64,000 nt of DNA from positions 336,820-400,819 of the forward strand of contig JAJVIK010000004.1 of NCBI GenBank assembly GCA_022072055.1, read 5' to 3'. Shown here in pieces: positions 28,048-37,298 of this stretch. Position 1 is the first letter of the stretch. Every line of letters starts with the position of its first letter. The stretch is from a bacterium (GTDB taxonomy: Bacteria > Hinthialibacterota > Hinthialibacteria > OLB16). The position numbers and the translations under genes were made by a program. The notes beneath the pieces are model-generated. The model saw only the letters and a program-made list of their open reading frames with translations, was not told where the DNA came from and made no database searches.

Positions 28048-30483
28048 TCATTTCGAAGCGGTCAACTTGAGGCGAAGACCATCCCAAGAAAGACCCACCG
28101 TTCCATCCTCTCGCGTGGTGTAAACCGTCGCGCCGGAGCCGTGGAGACGCTCCAGCGCCTCCGGGGCGGGGTGGCCGTAATTGTTCACTCCGCACTGGAT
28201 CACCGCCAACTCGGGTTGCACCACCGCGAGGAATTCGGAGGCGCTTGCATACCGGCTTCCGTGATGGGAGACCTTGAGCACATCGCAATCCAAGTCGGGA
28301 TGCTCCTCGACGATCTCGCGCTCGACATTCTCGTCGATATCCCCGGTGAACAGCAGCCGGAGCCCTCGGTGTTCGACCAACAGCACGACGGAGCGATCAT
28401 TGCGCTTCCCGCGCTGAAAGAGGAGGTCCTCGAGATCGGGATTCAACACATCGATGTCGGTCGAGGGGATGCCGTCGATCCGATCCGAGGAGATCACTCG
28501 CTCCGTGGGCACGCCCGCTTTGACCAGGGTCGTGGCGATCCGTTGGAACACCGGGTTGTCGCCATGATCCCCCGAAGCAATGACCGCTGCGACCGGCACG
28601 CGGGCGAGAAGCTCCTCAAGACCCCCGACATGATCCATGTCGGTGTGGGAGATCACGAGAGCATCGATGCGTCGAACTCCGAGTCGTGTCAGGGAGTGGA
28701 CCAGCCTTCCGGTCCTTCCGGGCTGAAGAATTGAGGGGGGACCGGCGTCGATGAGCAGAGTCTGCCCGCTCGGGAATTGGAGCAGGGAGGCATCGCCTTG
28801 GCCCACATCCAGAAAGTGCACGCGAAGCGCGGCGCGCGCCGGAAGAAGCGGCCACCACGAGAGGAGCGCCAGAAGGAGAAGCGCGACAAGGCGCCGTGTC
28901 AGAACTCTCCCCCCAAACCACGCCCGCGGCAACGCGAGCACCAGGAGGAACGCGGCGATTAGCGCCAGTGGTCCCGCATCGAGCGGCAGGATCCGTGAGA
29001 ATCCGAACGGGAGGTCCGCGATCCAACGACCCCAGGCGGCCAGGGCTTCGCAGAGGAAGTTGAGCGGACCCGCGAGCAGGCCTCCCAACCCCGGCACAAA
29101 GGCGAGACCGAAGGCGGCGAGGATTCCCAGGACGGTGATGATTTCCGCGAGCGGGACCGCGATGAGGTTTCCGAAAATCCCTTTCCAGGCGAAAGTGTGG
29201 AAGAACCAGGCGCTGATCGGCAGCGTGGCCAAGGTGGCCACCGCGCTGGCCCACAGCCCGAGGATCAGCCAGAGCGTGAGAGAAACCAGACCCGAGTAGA
29301 GCGGGTTGAAGGGGCTGATGCGCTTTTGGAGGAAGGACTCCAGAGGGTGACGCAGCCGCGAATTGTGGGATCTGCCGGGCCCCCACATGAGGAGCGCCGC
29401 CACGGTCACAAAAGAGAGCAGGAAACCAGGCTCTCCAAGTTCTCCCGGAAGGGGAACCAGGATTGCAAGGGCCGCGCCTCCGAGAAGGTTGAGGGAATCC
29501 GAGGGGCGATCCTGGAAAGTCCCCAACATCAGGATGACTCCCACCAAAGTGGCGCGCATCACCGAGACCTGCCCCCCGACCAGGGCGAGCAGCAAACACG
29601 CGAGCGGGATTCCCAGCAGCGCGCGGTGGCGACGCTTCACGCCCACCAGCTTGAAGAGCAGCGGCAGGACCAGGAGCGCCACGGTCACATTCAGTCCCGA
29701 GATGGCGGTGAGATGGAGAAGGCCGGAGCGAAGGAGCGCCTCGTAGGTTTCCTCCGGTAGCCACCCCCGGTCGCCGGTTGTCATCGCAAGCGCAAGCGGC
29801 CCGGCGGTGGGCGAGAGGTTTTCGAGCATCCACATCCTGATGGTTTGCCGCCAGTTGTCGCGCGCCCGAACCACCCTCTCGAGAGCGGAGGGCGAGGAGT
29901 TGGGATTGATCTGAAACCGATTGTCCGCAACACGGACGGACCCGGTGGTCTCAAGAGTGTTTGGGAAACTGGAGGCGCCCAGCAGCGCGTGGGATGGCCT
30001 TCCGCCAAGCAGCCACCGTCCGCTCGCGTGTAACAGGTCCCCCGACCCCCCTTCGGGCTGCTTGCCTCCCAGAACCTGTACATCCAATTCGCCCGGCAGG
30101 CGGACCCAGTGATTGCCCTCCCATAGGTCGGCGTTCCGTATTCGCGCGCGCCAGCGGTCCGGCGCGAAACGGACGAAGGCCTCCTTCAGGGTCCCTCGAA
30201 CCGGAGTGGGAAAGGGAGGCGAGAGAGTGGTGAGCCGCGCGCGTGTCCGCGCGTGGTCCGCATGGGAAAGATTCGCGCGCAGGAAGCCCGCAAGAGCCAT
30301 CGCCAGCGCAAGGGCGAGGAGCAACCCGCGTCCGCCCGCTTGTTGACCGGAAAGAGCAAAGCCGAACAGGAGGGCCACAGCCGGCGCGAGCAGCAGCGGA
30401 AGCGCCGGGGAAGTGGAAAAGAGGCCCGCGAGAATGATCCCGATTCCCCAGGCCAACGCAAGCGCCAACAGCGGCCGTCTCAT
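28048..30483 (-). CDS. comEC: ComEC/Rec2-type DNA uptake channel with metallo-beta-lactamase domain
   Basis: 811 residues from the ATG at 30483, which overlaps the upstream stop as ATGA; the frame continues 50 codons further upstream without family character. N-terminal helices and an OB-like periplasmic segment, then the competence membrane domain (GLLHLTAISGLNVTVALLVLPL with the ISG-N signature), then about residue 560 onward a metallo-beta-lactamase domain with HTDMDHVGG and a later SHHGS motif. In the family the channel imports single-stranded DNA and the soluble domain may act as a nuclease. With PilT present, natural transformation is plausible. Confidence 0.9.
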   Translation of the reverse strand: MRRPLLALALAWGIGIILAGLFSTSPALPLLLAPAVALLFGFALSGQQAGGRGLLLALALAMALAGFLRANLSHADHARTRARLTTLSPPFPTPVRGTLKEAFVRFAPDRWRARIRNADLWEGNHWVRLPGELDVQVLGGKQPEGGSGDLLHASGRWLLGGRPSHALLGASSFPNTLETTGSVRVADNRFQINPNSSPSALERVVRARDNWRQTIRMWMLENLSPTAGPLALAMTTGDRGWLPEETYEALLRSGLLHLTAISGLNVTVALLVLPLLFKLVGVKRRHRALLGIPLACLLLALVGGQVSVMRATLVGVILMLGTFQDRPSDSLNLLGGAALAILVPLPGELGEPGFLLSFVTVAALLMWGPGRSHNSRLRHPLESFLQKRISPFNPLYSGLVSLTLWLILGLWASAVATLATLPISAWFFHTFAWKGIFGNLIAVPLAEIITVLGILAAFGLAFVPGLGGLLAGPLNFLCEALAAWGRWIADLPFGFSRILPLDAGPLALIAAFLLVLALPRAWFGGRVLTRRLVALLLLALLSWWPLLPARAALRVHFLDVGQGDASLLQFPSGQTLLIDAGPPSILQPGRTGRLVHSLTRLGVRRIDALVISHTDMDHVGGLEELLARVPVAAVIASGDHGDNPVFQRIATTLVKAGVPTERVISSDRIDGIPSTDIDVLNPDLEDLLFQRGKRNDRSVVLLVEHRGLRLLFTGDIDENVEREIVEEHPDLDCDVLKVSHHGSRYASASEFLAVVQPELAVIQCGVNNYGHPAPEALERLHGSGATVYTTREDGTVGLSWDGLRLKLTASK

Positions 30484-32318
30484 GGAGATTCCTTCGCGCG
30501 GATGGCTTGGAGCGCTTCCTCGAACTTCGGCTCTTGGGCCTGGAGTTCGAGGGCCAGGCTTTTCTCCGCGCGCGCTTCCTCGGCGCGGCCCAGGGAGTGC
30601 AGCCAGCGGCTCTTTTGGTCGTGGTAGGCCCACTTGACCGGGTGGAGTGAGATCGCTCGTTCAATCTCCAGGAGAGCCTCCTCCTTCTCGTCTCGGTCCC
30701 AGAGAACCGTGGCCAATTCGGAATGGAGGTTCGGGGTTGTGGGGCTCCAGCGGATCGATTCGCGCAGAAGTCTCATGCCGGTCTGTTCATCGCCCAGGTC
30801 GATGGCCATGCCGCCGAGGTAAGCGCGCGCCTCCCACAGCGGGGGCCAGACAGTGGTCGCGCGCCGGAGCAGAGCGGTCCCCTCTCGGATGTCCCCTCGG
30901 TTTTCAAAGATCCTCTGGGCCTTCTCAAAAGAAAAGTGTCCGATCTCTCGCGCGAGCGCGACGAACGCGAACAGGAGCAGGGCGATCCGGAGCAAAAGCG
31001 GCCTTCCGCGGGTGGCACCGGGAGGTGAAGCGAGAGCGCTTCGAGATGAGGAAAGCGTGGCGCCGGCGAGGATCCCCGCCGGGGCGAGGAGGTAGAGCAT
31101 GTCATGGTGGAAGCCAACCTGAGAGGAGAGGAGGAACGAGGTGGCGGCGGAGAGTCCCCATAAGGGATGGAGGGATTCGACAAATGGGTGTTGAACCCCA
31201 TCGCGGGAAAGCCGACACAGTCCCGCGCGCTGAAGGAGGTAGGGAATGATAGTCGCCATCGCCACAAGCAGCAGGAGCAGGCCGACCGCGCCCATGTCGG
31301 CCATCACCTCCAGGAAAAGGTTGTGGGGGTAGAGGGTCTGGTGAGGGGTCAGCTCCCGGAAACGGGGGTAATTGGAGCCATATCCTCCGACACCCTGGCC
31401 GAGGAGGGGAGCTTCTCGGATCATTCGTGCGGCGGCCTTCCAGTAGATCAGGCGTGCATGCACGGTTTCGGAACGCCCGAGCATCTCACGGCCGCCGGGT
31501 GAAACGGCGAGCAATCCCCCCAGCAGCAGCACCCCAACCAAGGCCCCAATAAGCAGGTGTCCCCGCCAAACCCGCGAGCGAAGCATCCAGATTCCGATTC
31601 CCCCGATCAGGCCGAGCAGCGGAGTGCGCGATCGGGTTCCCCAGAGGACATAGACCTGAACCCCGGCGGAGAGGATCAGGCCGAATGTGAACAGGCGAGG
31701 CCCACCGGTCTTGCGGATCTCATGGACGAGCACGGGCAGCGAGAGCAGCGAAAGGGTGAGAAACAGCCCCAGGTCGATGGGATTCCCGAATGGAAAATGG
31801 AGCCGTCCCTGCGCTGCGGCATGGAGAATGGCCTGTTTGAAATCCTCCTCGATGACCTGACTCTGGATCGCTTTCTCGATTTCCTCGAGGGGCGTCTGCC
31901 AGCCGGGGTTGAATGCGGCGATGAAGCTCGCGCAAGCCCACAATGCCAGGCAAACCTTGAGGGGAAAGCGGGGATTCCCTTTGGCCTGGTTCGCGGCCAC
32001 CCATCCGAGGGCGGCGGACAGCCCCCAGACCTCGAGGAGTCCGAAGGCGCGATCCCAATCCGGCGCGCGAAACGCGGAGATCACGACCCATGCCGCAAGG
32101 GCGACAAGCTGCCACCGCGGACGGGGCGCACGTGGCGGAGGAGAAATCGAAAAGGCATGCGCAAGGAGAATCAGAAAGGCCAAACCGGTCAGGGCCAGGG
32201 GAAAGCCCACCCACCACCCGGCGAGTGTTTCGCGAAAGGGAAGCGCCACGAGCAGGAAGAGCAGCGCTCGCCCCTCGACTTGCGTGAGCCAACCTCCGCG
32301 CGTTGATTCCTCGGGCAT
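30480..32318 (-). CDS. O-antigen-ligase-like membrane protein with C-terminal TPR repeats
   Basis: 612 residues from the ATG at 32318. About eleven hydrophobic helices fill residues 15-470; the Wzy_C/O-antigen ligase signature region is GQGVGGYGSNYPRFRELTPHQTLYPHNLFLEV, with the conserved glycine-rich opening and PHN-x-F-L-E. Two or three tetratricopeptide repeats follow (about 490-600: LRRATTVWPPLWEARAYLGG, LRESIRWSPTTPNLHSELA). It would polymerise or ligate surface glycans. The longer frame upstream of 32318 runs through a terminator and is rejected. Coupled to comEC. Confidence 0.85.
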   Translation of the reverse strand: MPEESTRGGWLTQVEGRALLFLLVALPFRETLAGWWVGFPLALTGLAFLILLAHAFSISPPPRAPRPRWQLVALAAWVVISAFRAPDWDRAFGLLEVWGLSAALGWVAANQAKGNPRFPLKVCLALWACASFIAAFNPGWQTPLEEIEKAIQSQVIEEDFKQAILHAAAQGRLHFPFGNPIDLGLFLTLSLLSLPVLVHEIRKTGGPRLFTFGLILSAGVQVYVLWGTRSRTPLLGLIGGIGIWMLRSRVWRGHLLIGALVGVLLLGGLLAVSPGGREMLGRSETVHARLIYWKAAARMIREAPLLGQGVGGYGSNYPRFRELTPHQTLYPHNLFLEVMADMGAVGLLLLLVAMATIIPYLLQRAGLCRLSRDGVQHPFVESLHPLWGLSAATSFLLSSQVGFHHDMLYLLAPAGILAGATLSSSRSALASPPGATRGRPLLLRIALLLFAFVALAREIGHFSFEKAQRIFENRGDIREGTALLRRATTVWPPLWEARAYLGGMAIDLGDEQTGMRLLRESIRWSPTTPNLHSELATVLWDRDEKEEALLEIERAISLHPVKWAYHDQKSRWLHSLGRAEEARAEKSLALELQAQEPKFEEALQAIRAKESP

Positions 32319-32368
32319 GGGAGAACAGGAAATTAGTCGAAACTCGTGGAGCGAACAACTTGCGGATG

Positions 32369-32404
32369 CAAAAAAAGAAGCCCCCGGGGTGGGCAACCCG
32401 GGGG
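32369..32404 (-). terminator. Rho-independent terminator of the small exported gene
   Basis: On the minus strand CCCCCGGG at 32397-32404 pairs with its complement at 32381-32388 and is followed by a T-rich run (the A-run at 32370-32376 on the plus strand). It lies about 100 bases after the stop at 32507. Confidence 0.75.
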
Positions 32405-32506
32405 TGTAAGATCCTCGAATTACGTCCCGAGGAAGGACGGGGTAACTGGGCTACTTTGGCTCTCGCGTATCTGTTGCCATCGGTTCCACCGACGGTCGTT
32501 GGTTTC

Positions 32507-32836
32507 TCACCAAGCGGGTCTGGTCTCCGGGTAGGCCAGGGTCAGCTCACGAAACCGGGAGTGGTACGCCGCGCGGTAATCCGGGTGGGCCGAGGTGAAG
32601 TACGGCCAACCATCCGGGGTGACCGAATAGGCCTGGACCGGCATGGGGGCGTATGGATTGACCACAATGCCGCGCGTGGGGATGTAGACCGGGTCGGCCT
32701 GAACCCGCGCGATTCCAGTGTGGTACCCCGGGCCGATGGGAACCGACCACCCGAACGAGGCGGAGGGGAGCATGAGGAGGATCGCCAGCGCGGCAAAGGT
32801 GGCGACCGTGATGGATTTCCAGAATGTTCCTTGCAT
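32507..32836 (-). CDS. Small exported protein
   Basis: 109 residues from the ATG at 32836, preceded by AAGGAGAG. A signal peptide (MQGTFWKSITVATFAALAILLMLPSASFG) is followed by about 80 residues rich in Pro, Tyr and Trp (VQADPVYIPTRGIVVNPYAP; VQAYSVTPDGWPYFTSAHPDYRAAYHSRF) with no recognised domain. The tyrosine/proline pattern suggests an extended beta-type surface or envelope protein. It has its own terminator at 32369, so it is a single-gene unit. Confidence 0.6.
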   Translation of the reverse strand: MQGTFWKSITVATFAALAILLMLPSASFGWSVPIGPGYHTGIARVQADPVYIPTRGIVVNPYAPMPVQAYSVTPDGWPYFTSAHPDYRAAYHSRFRELTLAYPETRPAW

Positions 32837-33225
32837 GGCGAGCTCTCCTTGATTCCTTGGCATCCCACACCGGCCGACGCCGGACGATTCCGAGTAGAGC
32901 AGAGGGTGTGCCAAGGGATGCAGCAGGGGCCGAAGGGACCGTAGACGGGTCTTCTTAATGCATGCAACCAACTGATCTCACTGATTTTACACGGACTCCC
33001 TTGCCCGCCGAGGAATCGCGGTCCTTGGTGTGCACTTCCTGCGCTGGGGGTGCTGCTGATATCGACACGGCATGGGGATATATCCGGATGATATGAAATC
33101 TTGAGGACCGAACGAGAGAACTCCTGGCGTGCCCAGGGAAACGTGTTGCAAGAACCCATGGGCCGGGGGATGATGCCGCCGAGGGGAGGCCCCCTCTTGT
33201 TGCTCGACGGAAGGAAGTGTTTGAA
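32837..33225. other. Intergenic region upstream of two divergent genes
   Basis: 389 bases with no convincing gene. It should hold the promoters of the small exported gene (minus) and the C45-family gene (plus). A 10-base palindrome GGATATATCC at 33076-33085 is the only short symmetric element I noticed, a possible operator. AAGGAAG at 33212 is the ribosome site of the gene at 33226. Confidence 0.5.
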
Positions 33226-34470
33226 ATGTCGATCAGATTCCTGGCGTGTGTCCTTGTGGTTTGCCTGACCGCCCCGTGCTTCGCGCTCAAGGTGGTCACC
33301 AACAACTCACCGATCTATGACTCCCCGCCCAAACTGGTGAGCGAGATTTCCAACGGACGTCTCGAAACCGTGGGGGAGGGGGATGACCTGATTCAGATCG
33401 TGCATGTGTGGGGGACCCCGTATGAGCGGGGATATGCGCAGGGGACTCTTCTCAAGAAGGAGATCGGCACCCAGCTGGTCCGGATTGGGGAGGCAATGGT
33501 CAAGGAAATGGGCGGGGATATGAGCCTGCTCGATCAGGTGTGGGAGTCGGTCAAACCCCATGTGGCCGAGTACTTCCTCGAAGAGCTGCGGGGGGTGGCC
33601 GATGGGGCGGGGCTTGATCTTCAGGCGCTGATCCGCTCGAACATGATCGGCGAGGCCAGCGAATGGCACTGCTCCTTGTTCGGGGCCTGGGGCAAGGCCA
33701 CCCAAAGCAGCGGGCATCTGTTGCAGCTGCGCTCGCTCGACTACGCGGTCAACGCGGGGATTCAGAAGTACCCGGTCATCACCGTTCATCATCCGAACGC
33801 CGGAGAGGGCCATCCCTTCGCCAACATCGGCTGGGCGGGCGTGGTCGGGGCGGTGACCGGAATCAGTTCCGAGCGCCTGGCCATCAGCGAGATCGGGGAT
33901 GACTACGACAAGGCCAACGATTCCTTTGATGGGATCCCCTTCACCTTCCTCCTGCGCGACATCCTTCAGTTCGACAAGTCGCTGGAGGAGGCCACGGACC
34001 GAATCCGGAACGCGAAGCGGACCACCTCGCTGATGTACGCGGTGGGGGATGGCGAGCTGGGTCGGGTGCGGAGTTTTCAAACCTCCCGGACCCTGTGCAA
34101 TGTGTTCGACCCTGAAAACCTCGAGCCGCTGACTGAAGCTCACCCGAGAATCGACGATATTGTCTATTGGGGGATGAGCTGGAATGTCCCCGCTTTTGAT
34201 GGCCCCCTGCATGAGATGCTCAAGAAGCATTACGGGAGCCTTTCCGGGGAGGTCACGGTTCGTGAGATTCTTCCCACTGTGCGCACGGGGAACCTGCAGG
34301 TGGCCGTGTATGACCTCACCGATATGGTGGTCTGGACCGCCAACGCGGGGGCGGATGGAGAGGCGGGGCCGTTGAATGCCTATGAGCGCTCCTTTGTCAA
34401 ATTGGACATGAAGCGGCTCTTCAGCCAGGAGCGGCCCACGCCGAAACAGAAGACGGCGGATAAAAATTGA
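33226..34470 (+). CDS. Exported C45-family N-terminal-nucleophile amidohydrolase/acyltransferase-like protein
   Basis: 414 residues; the ATG at 33226 was chosen because AAGGAAG lies 8 bases upstream; a GTG at 33217 is also open. A short signal peptide (CVLVVCLTAPCFA) is followed by VWGTPYERGYAQG, the typical opening of the acyl-coenzyme A:6-aminopenicillanic acid acyltransferase family. The likely nucleophile is the cysteine in SEWHCSLFGAWGKAT, followed by strand LLQLRSLDY, the usual start of the mature chain after self-cleavage. Relatives cleave amides or transfer acyl groups. It forms a likely operon with the exported protein at 34560. Confidence 0.82.
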   Translation: MSIRFLACVLVVCLTAPCFALKVVTNNSPIYDSPPKLVSEISNGRLETVGEGDDLIQIVHVWGTPYERGYAQGTLLKKEIGTQLVRIGEAMVKEMGGDMSLLDQVWESVKPHVAEYFLEELRGVADGAGLDLQALIRSNMIGEASEWHCSLFGAWGKATQSSGHLLQLRSLDYAVNAGIQKYPVITVHHPNAGEGHPFANIGWAGVVGAVTGISSERLAISEIGDDYDKANDSFDGIPFTFLLRDILQFDKSLEEATDRIRNAKRTTSLMYAVGDGELGRVRSFQTSRTLCNVFDPENLEPLTEAHPRIDDIVYWGMSWNVPAFDGPLHEMLKKHYGSLSGEVTVREILPTVRTGNLQVAVYDLTDMVVWTANAGADGEAGPLNAYERSFVKLDMKRLFSQERPTPKQKTADKN

Positions 34471-34559
34471 CGGGAATCTCAAGATTGTCTAGAATGAACA
34501 GGATAGAGCCGGGTCTGTCCCGGACCTGCTTGGAGAGAATGGTCGGAGGATGGTCAACC

Positions 34560-35303
34560 ATGAGAGCACCGCGCACACTGCCTGTGGTCCTGATTCTGGC
34601 GCTCGCGGGGGCGAGCTGCCCGGCGGTGGACATTGTCTATCTGAAGTCGGGCAGCACGCTTGTCGCCGATTCGCACAAGGAGGTGGAGGAGCGCGTGGAG
34701 GTGGTGCTCCAATCGGGCGCCAAGGTGGTGATTGAGCAGCGGGATATTGACCGGATTGTGCATGAGACCGCTCCGCCGATTCAGTTGACCATGATTGAGC
34801 GCGACCCGGAGAAGCTCCTTCCGGACACCACGGACCCGCTGGATTGGTGGTTGGACGCGCGGAACCCGGTGGACAACGAATCGGCGAGGCTGTTCCTTTC
34901 CATGCAGGAGCAGATCGCGCGCGGCGAGACCAAACCGCTGGCGCGGACCCTTTCGGATGTCAAACTGGCCCGTAAGAGCCGTGTGCGGACGATTGAGTTC
35001 GCTGGGCTGACTTTGCACCTTGGGATGGACATGCAGTATCACGACGAGCCGGGGATGACCTTTGAGCAGGCCTTCAACCGGTTCGTGGCCCTGGAGAAGG
35101 TTCCCAACGCGCGGGAAGTGGTGAATTTCATCGGCGATGTGCGCCGTTCGGCGTTTGATCGTCGCAAGGAGGAGATCATCCGCTCGGCGATTCAGCTCCG
35201 CGACCGTCTCGACCCGGATTACAATCGTCGACTCCAAGAGATCGAGAGCCGCCCCGCGCAAGCCACCGCTCAAAGCGCGTCGCTGCCTGCGGTGGGTCAA
35301 TAA
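34560..35303 (+). CDS. Exported protein of unknown function
   Basis: 247 residues from the ATG at 34560, preceded by CGGAGGATGG; the open frame reaches 34467 but the first ATGs there overlap the previous gene without a ribosome site. Signal peptide MRAPRTLPVVLILALAGASCPAVD; the cysteine is not in a good lipobox. A beta-rich first part (YLKSGSTLVADSHKEVEERVEVVLQSGAKVVIE) resembles small SH3-like domains seen at the start of planctomycete exported proteins; the rest is helical and charged. Co-oriented with the C45-family gene, 89 bases apart. Confidence 0.6.
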   Translation: MRAPRTLPVVLILALAGASCPAVDIVYLKSGSTLVADSHKEVEERVEVVLQSGAKVVIEQRDIDRIVHETAPPIQLTMIERDPEKLLPDTTDPLDWWLDARNPVDNESARLFLSMQEQIARGETKPLARTLSDVKLARKSRVRTIEFAGLTLHLGMDMQYHDEPGMTFEQAFNRFVALEKVPNAREVVNFIGDVRRSAFDRRKEEIIRSAIQLRDRLDPDYNRRLQEIESRPAQATAQSASLPAVGQ

Positions 35304-35314
35304 GGGATTAGGTC

Positions 35315-36235
35315 CTACCCCACCCTCTTCACCAGTTCGATCACCCGGTCTCGTGTCCCGAAACGTGTGCCCGGAAGCTCCACCGCGGCGGCGGAGGCGG
35401 CGATCCCCCAGCGCATGGCGTTTTCCCAATCCCCTTCCTTTTCCCCCCAGGCGGTGACCAAGCCCGCGAGAAACGCATCCCCCGCCCCGACAGTCCCCTC
35501 GACCTCCACCTTGAGCGCCCCCACCCGGAAGAAACGACGCTTCGTGGTCCATAGAAGCGCCCCCGCCGCGCGGTCGGTCACCACGAGGTGCGATTGAATC
35601 GACTCGCGGTTCTGAAGGGCCACGAACACTTCGTTCAGCGAAACCATTGAAAGGCCGTACCAATCGTTGAACTCCTCCCGGTTGATCTTGACCAGGAACG
35701 GATTGCACTTGGCGACTTGGATCAGGCCCGGACCGGCCATGTCCACAATCAGCTTGGAGTCTGAGGATTGAACCACTCCCGACAGGTCGCTCCACCATGA
35801 GAACGGGATCCCGCGCAGGGTGCTCCCGGCCAGGATCACCGTGTCGCCGGGCTGGAGCTTCCTCCGGAGCCGCTCCAGGAATTCCGCGCAGGCTTTTTCC
35901 TCGAACTCAAGTCCCGCGAAGTTGAGGTCGGTCTGGTGACGTTGCGCCTCCTCGAAGATCTTGATGTTCTGACGGGTCTCGCCCGCGAGCTCAACGACCT
36001 CGATGGGGATATCCTCCCGTCCGGCGAGGTCCAGCCAGCGTTTCCCGCGCACCCCCCCGAGAAACGCCCACGAGGTCACCGGCACTCCGAGCTGATGGAG
36101 CGCGCGGGCCACATTCATCCCCTTGCCTCCGGCATCCTCCAACGGCTCGGCGAGCTGGTGGGCCTCCCCATGCTGGAGACGGTTGACCCGCACGGTGAGA
36201 TCAATGCTGGGGTTCAGGGTGATGGTGTGAATCAT
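35315..36235 (-). CDS. PfkB-family sugar kinase (1-phosphofructokinase/tagatose-6-phosphate kinase type)
   Basis: 306 residues. N-terminal glycine-rich substrate motif GGKGMNVARALHQLG and the C-terminal catalytic motif GTVGAGDAFLAG, with the base aspartate in GAGD. The opening MIHTITLNPSIDLTVRV is the standard beginning of the FruK/LacC branch, so the substrate is probably fructose-1-phosphate or tagatose-6-phosphate. No PTS gene is adjacent. Its start overlaps the methyltransferase stop as ATGA. Confidence 0.88.
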   Translation of the reverse strand: MIHTITLNPSIDLTVRVNRLQHGEAHQLAEPLEDAGGKGMNVARALHQLGVPVTSWAFLGGVRGKRWLDLAGREDIPIEVVELAGETRQNIKIFEEAQRHQTDLNFAGLEFEEKACAEFLERLRRKLQPGDTVILAGSTLRGIPFSWWSDLSGVVQSSDSKLIVDMAGPGLIQVAKCNPFLVKINREEFNDWYGLSMVSLNEVFVALQNRESIQSHLVVTDRAAGALLWTTKRRFFRVGALKVEVEGTVGAGDAFLAGLVTAWGEKEGDWENAMRWGIAASAAAVELPGTRFGTRDRVIELVKRVG

Positions 36236-37233
36236 GGTCTATCCTTGATGGCCACGGCCCAGAGAGCATTGCCCAAGTCGCAAAGGGAAAGAAGCCTCCC
36301 CACGGGCCTCATCAACGCTCTCCGGAGCGGACCATCGACCGCCCCGCCGCCGACGGTTTCAATCCGCGCGGACTTGAACCCGCACAGTTCCAACACAAGG
36401 CGCAGGCTACGCGGGGAATGAATCAGGAAATGCTCCTCCGGGGCAAGCTGCTCCCAGCGCGCCCCTTGGAGTCTCCTCCGAATCGAGCGGGCGTTGGGGG
36501 TCTGAAGGAAGAGGAGCCCTCCCGGGGCGAGCCACTCGGCGGCTGTCGTGGGAAGCACAAACGGATCGGGGAGGTGCTCGATCACATCCAGGGCGACAAC
36601 AGCCTGGTACGGGCGATGGACAAGGCGAGGCTCTGCCTCCTCCAAGGCGCAAGGGTGGACTCGAACCTCCGCAGGCAGCCGGGCGCGGGCATGGGCATGA
36701 AGGGGTCCGGAAGGCTCAATGCCCTCCACGGTCCAGCCCTGGGCGTGTAGGCGTGTAAGCAACCCGCCCGCCCCGCAGCCGATTTCGAGCAGAGTTCCAT
36801 GACCTGGGGAGCGTGAGCCCCCGGCCGTTGGCGCTGGCGCGTGAATCCCTTCTCGCGCCGGGTCCATGGGGATCGGAGTCCCTGGGCCTTCCAGTGCCGA
36901 GAAATGATTCTCGGCACAGCGAGGGATTACGGGGTCGCTGGCGCATGAGTCCCTTCTCGCGCCGGCTGCCGGGGATGAGCCGCTCACGGTCAGGATGCGC
37001 CTCGAAATCTCCGCATAATAGGGCCCGCGCCTGCTCTCCTCGGCCAGCAAGCGGTCCGGGGAGGAGTTGGCTTCCTCATAGGCCGCGTTCGGGGCGGCAA
37101 TCTCCCGCCAATCCGACCGGAAAAGCAGGCCGCAAGCAGGGCACTCGACCAAATCCGGGAGACCCGGGTAGGGAACATTCGCATCTCCGCCCTCGCAAAC
37201 CGGGCAGCGCGGGTGTTGAATGGGCGTGGTCAT
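36232..37233 (-). CDS. SAM-dependent methyltransferase with an N-terminal zinc ribbon and a palindrome-derived insert
   Basis: 333 residues from the ATG at 37233 (AAGGGAA upstream). A four-cysteine ribbon C10, C13, C31, C34 precedes the Rossmann domain, whose SAM loop is LLEIGCGAGG at about 148 and whose post-motif is VVALDVIEHLPDP. This ribbon-plus-Methyltransf_11 layout occurs in methyltransferases of polysaccharide and natural product loci; the target is unknown. Residues about 89-134 are low complexity and derive from the palindromic element at 36834-36966. Divergent from the ECF sigma gene; coupled to the PfkB kinase downstream. Confidence 0.83.
   Translation of the reverse strand: MTTPIQHPRCPVCEGGDANVPYPGLPDLVECPACGLLFRSDWREIAAPNAAYEEANSSPDRLLAEESRRGPYYAEISRRILTVSGSSPAAGARRDSCASDPVIPRCAENHFSALEGPGTPIPMDPAREGIHAPAPTAGGSRSPGHGTLLEIGCGAGGLLTRLHAQGWTVEGIEPSGPLHAHARARLPAEVRVHPCALEEAEPRLVHRPYQAVVALDVIEHLPDPFVLPTTAAEWLAPGGLLFLQTPNARSIRRRLQGARWEQLAPEEHFLIHSPRSLRLVLELCGFKSARIETVGGGAVDGPLRRALMRPVGRLLSLCDLGNALWAVAIKDRP
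36834..36966. repeat. REP-like palindromes inside a coding sequence (two units)
   Basis: GCTGGCGCGTGAATCCCTTC at 36834 onward (unit to 36862) and GCTGGCGCATGAGTCCCTTC from 36938 (to 36966) are two copies of one element whose ideal form is GGCGCGAGAA-TCCC-TTCTCGCGCC. Between them TGCCGAGAA-ATGA-TTCTCGGCA (36894-36915) is another palindrome of the same GAGAAT family. The open frame is kept across the whole insert. Confidence 0.75.
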
Positions 37234-37298
37234 TTTCCCTTCTAAGAAACACAGCGGAGCGGCGTTGTATAGGTGAACGCCTCCGAAATGGAGCTCGC

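Noticed and set aside
32319-32396. Longer start for the O-antigen-ligase-like gene
   Set aside because: The extra codons pass through the terminator hairpin of the upstream gene.
36813-37298. 162-codon extension before the sigma factor
   Set aside because: It runs antisense through the methyltransferase; homology to ECF factors begins at 37299.
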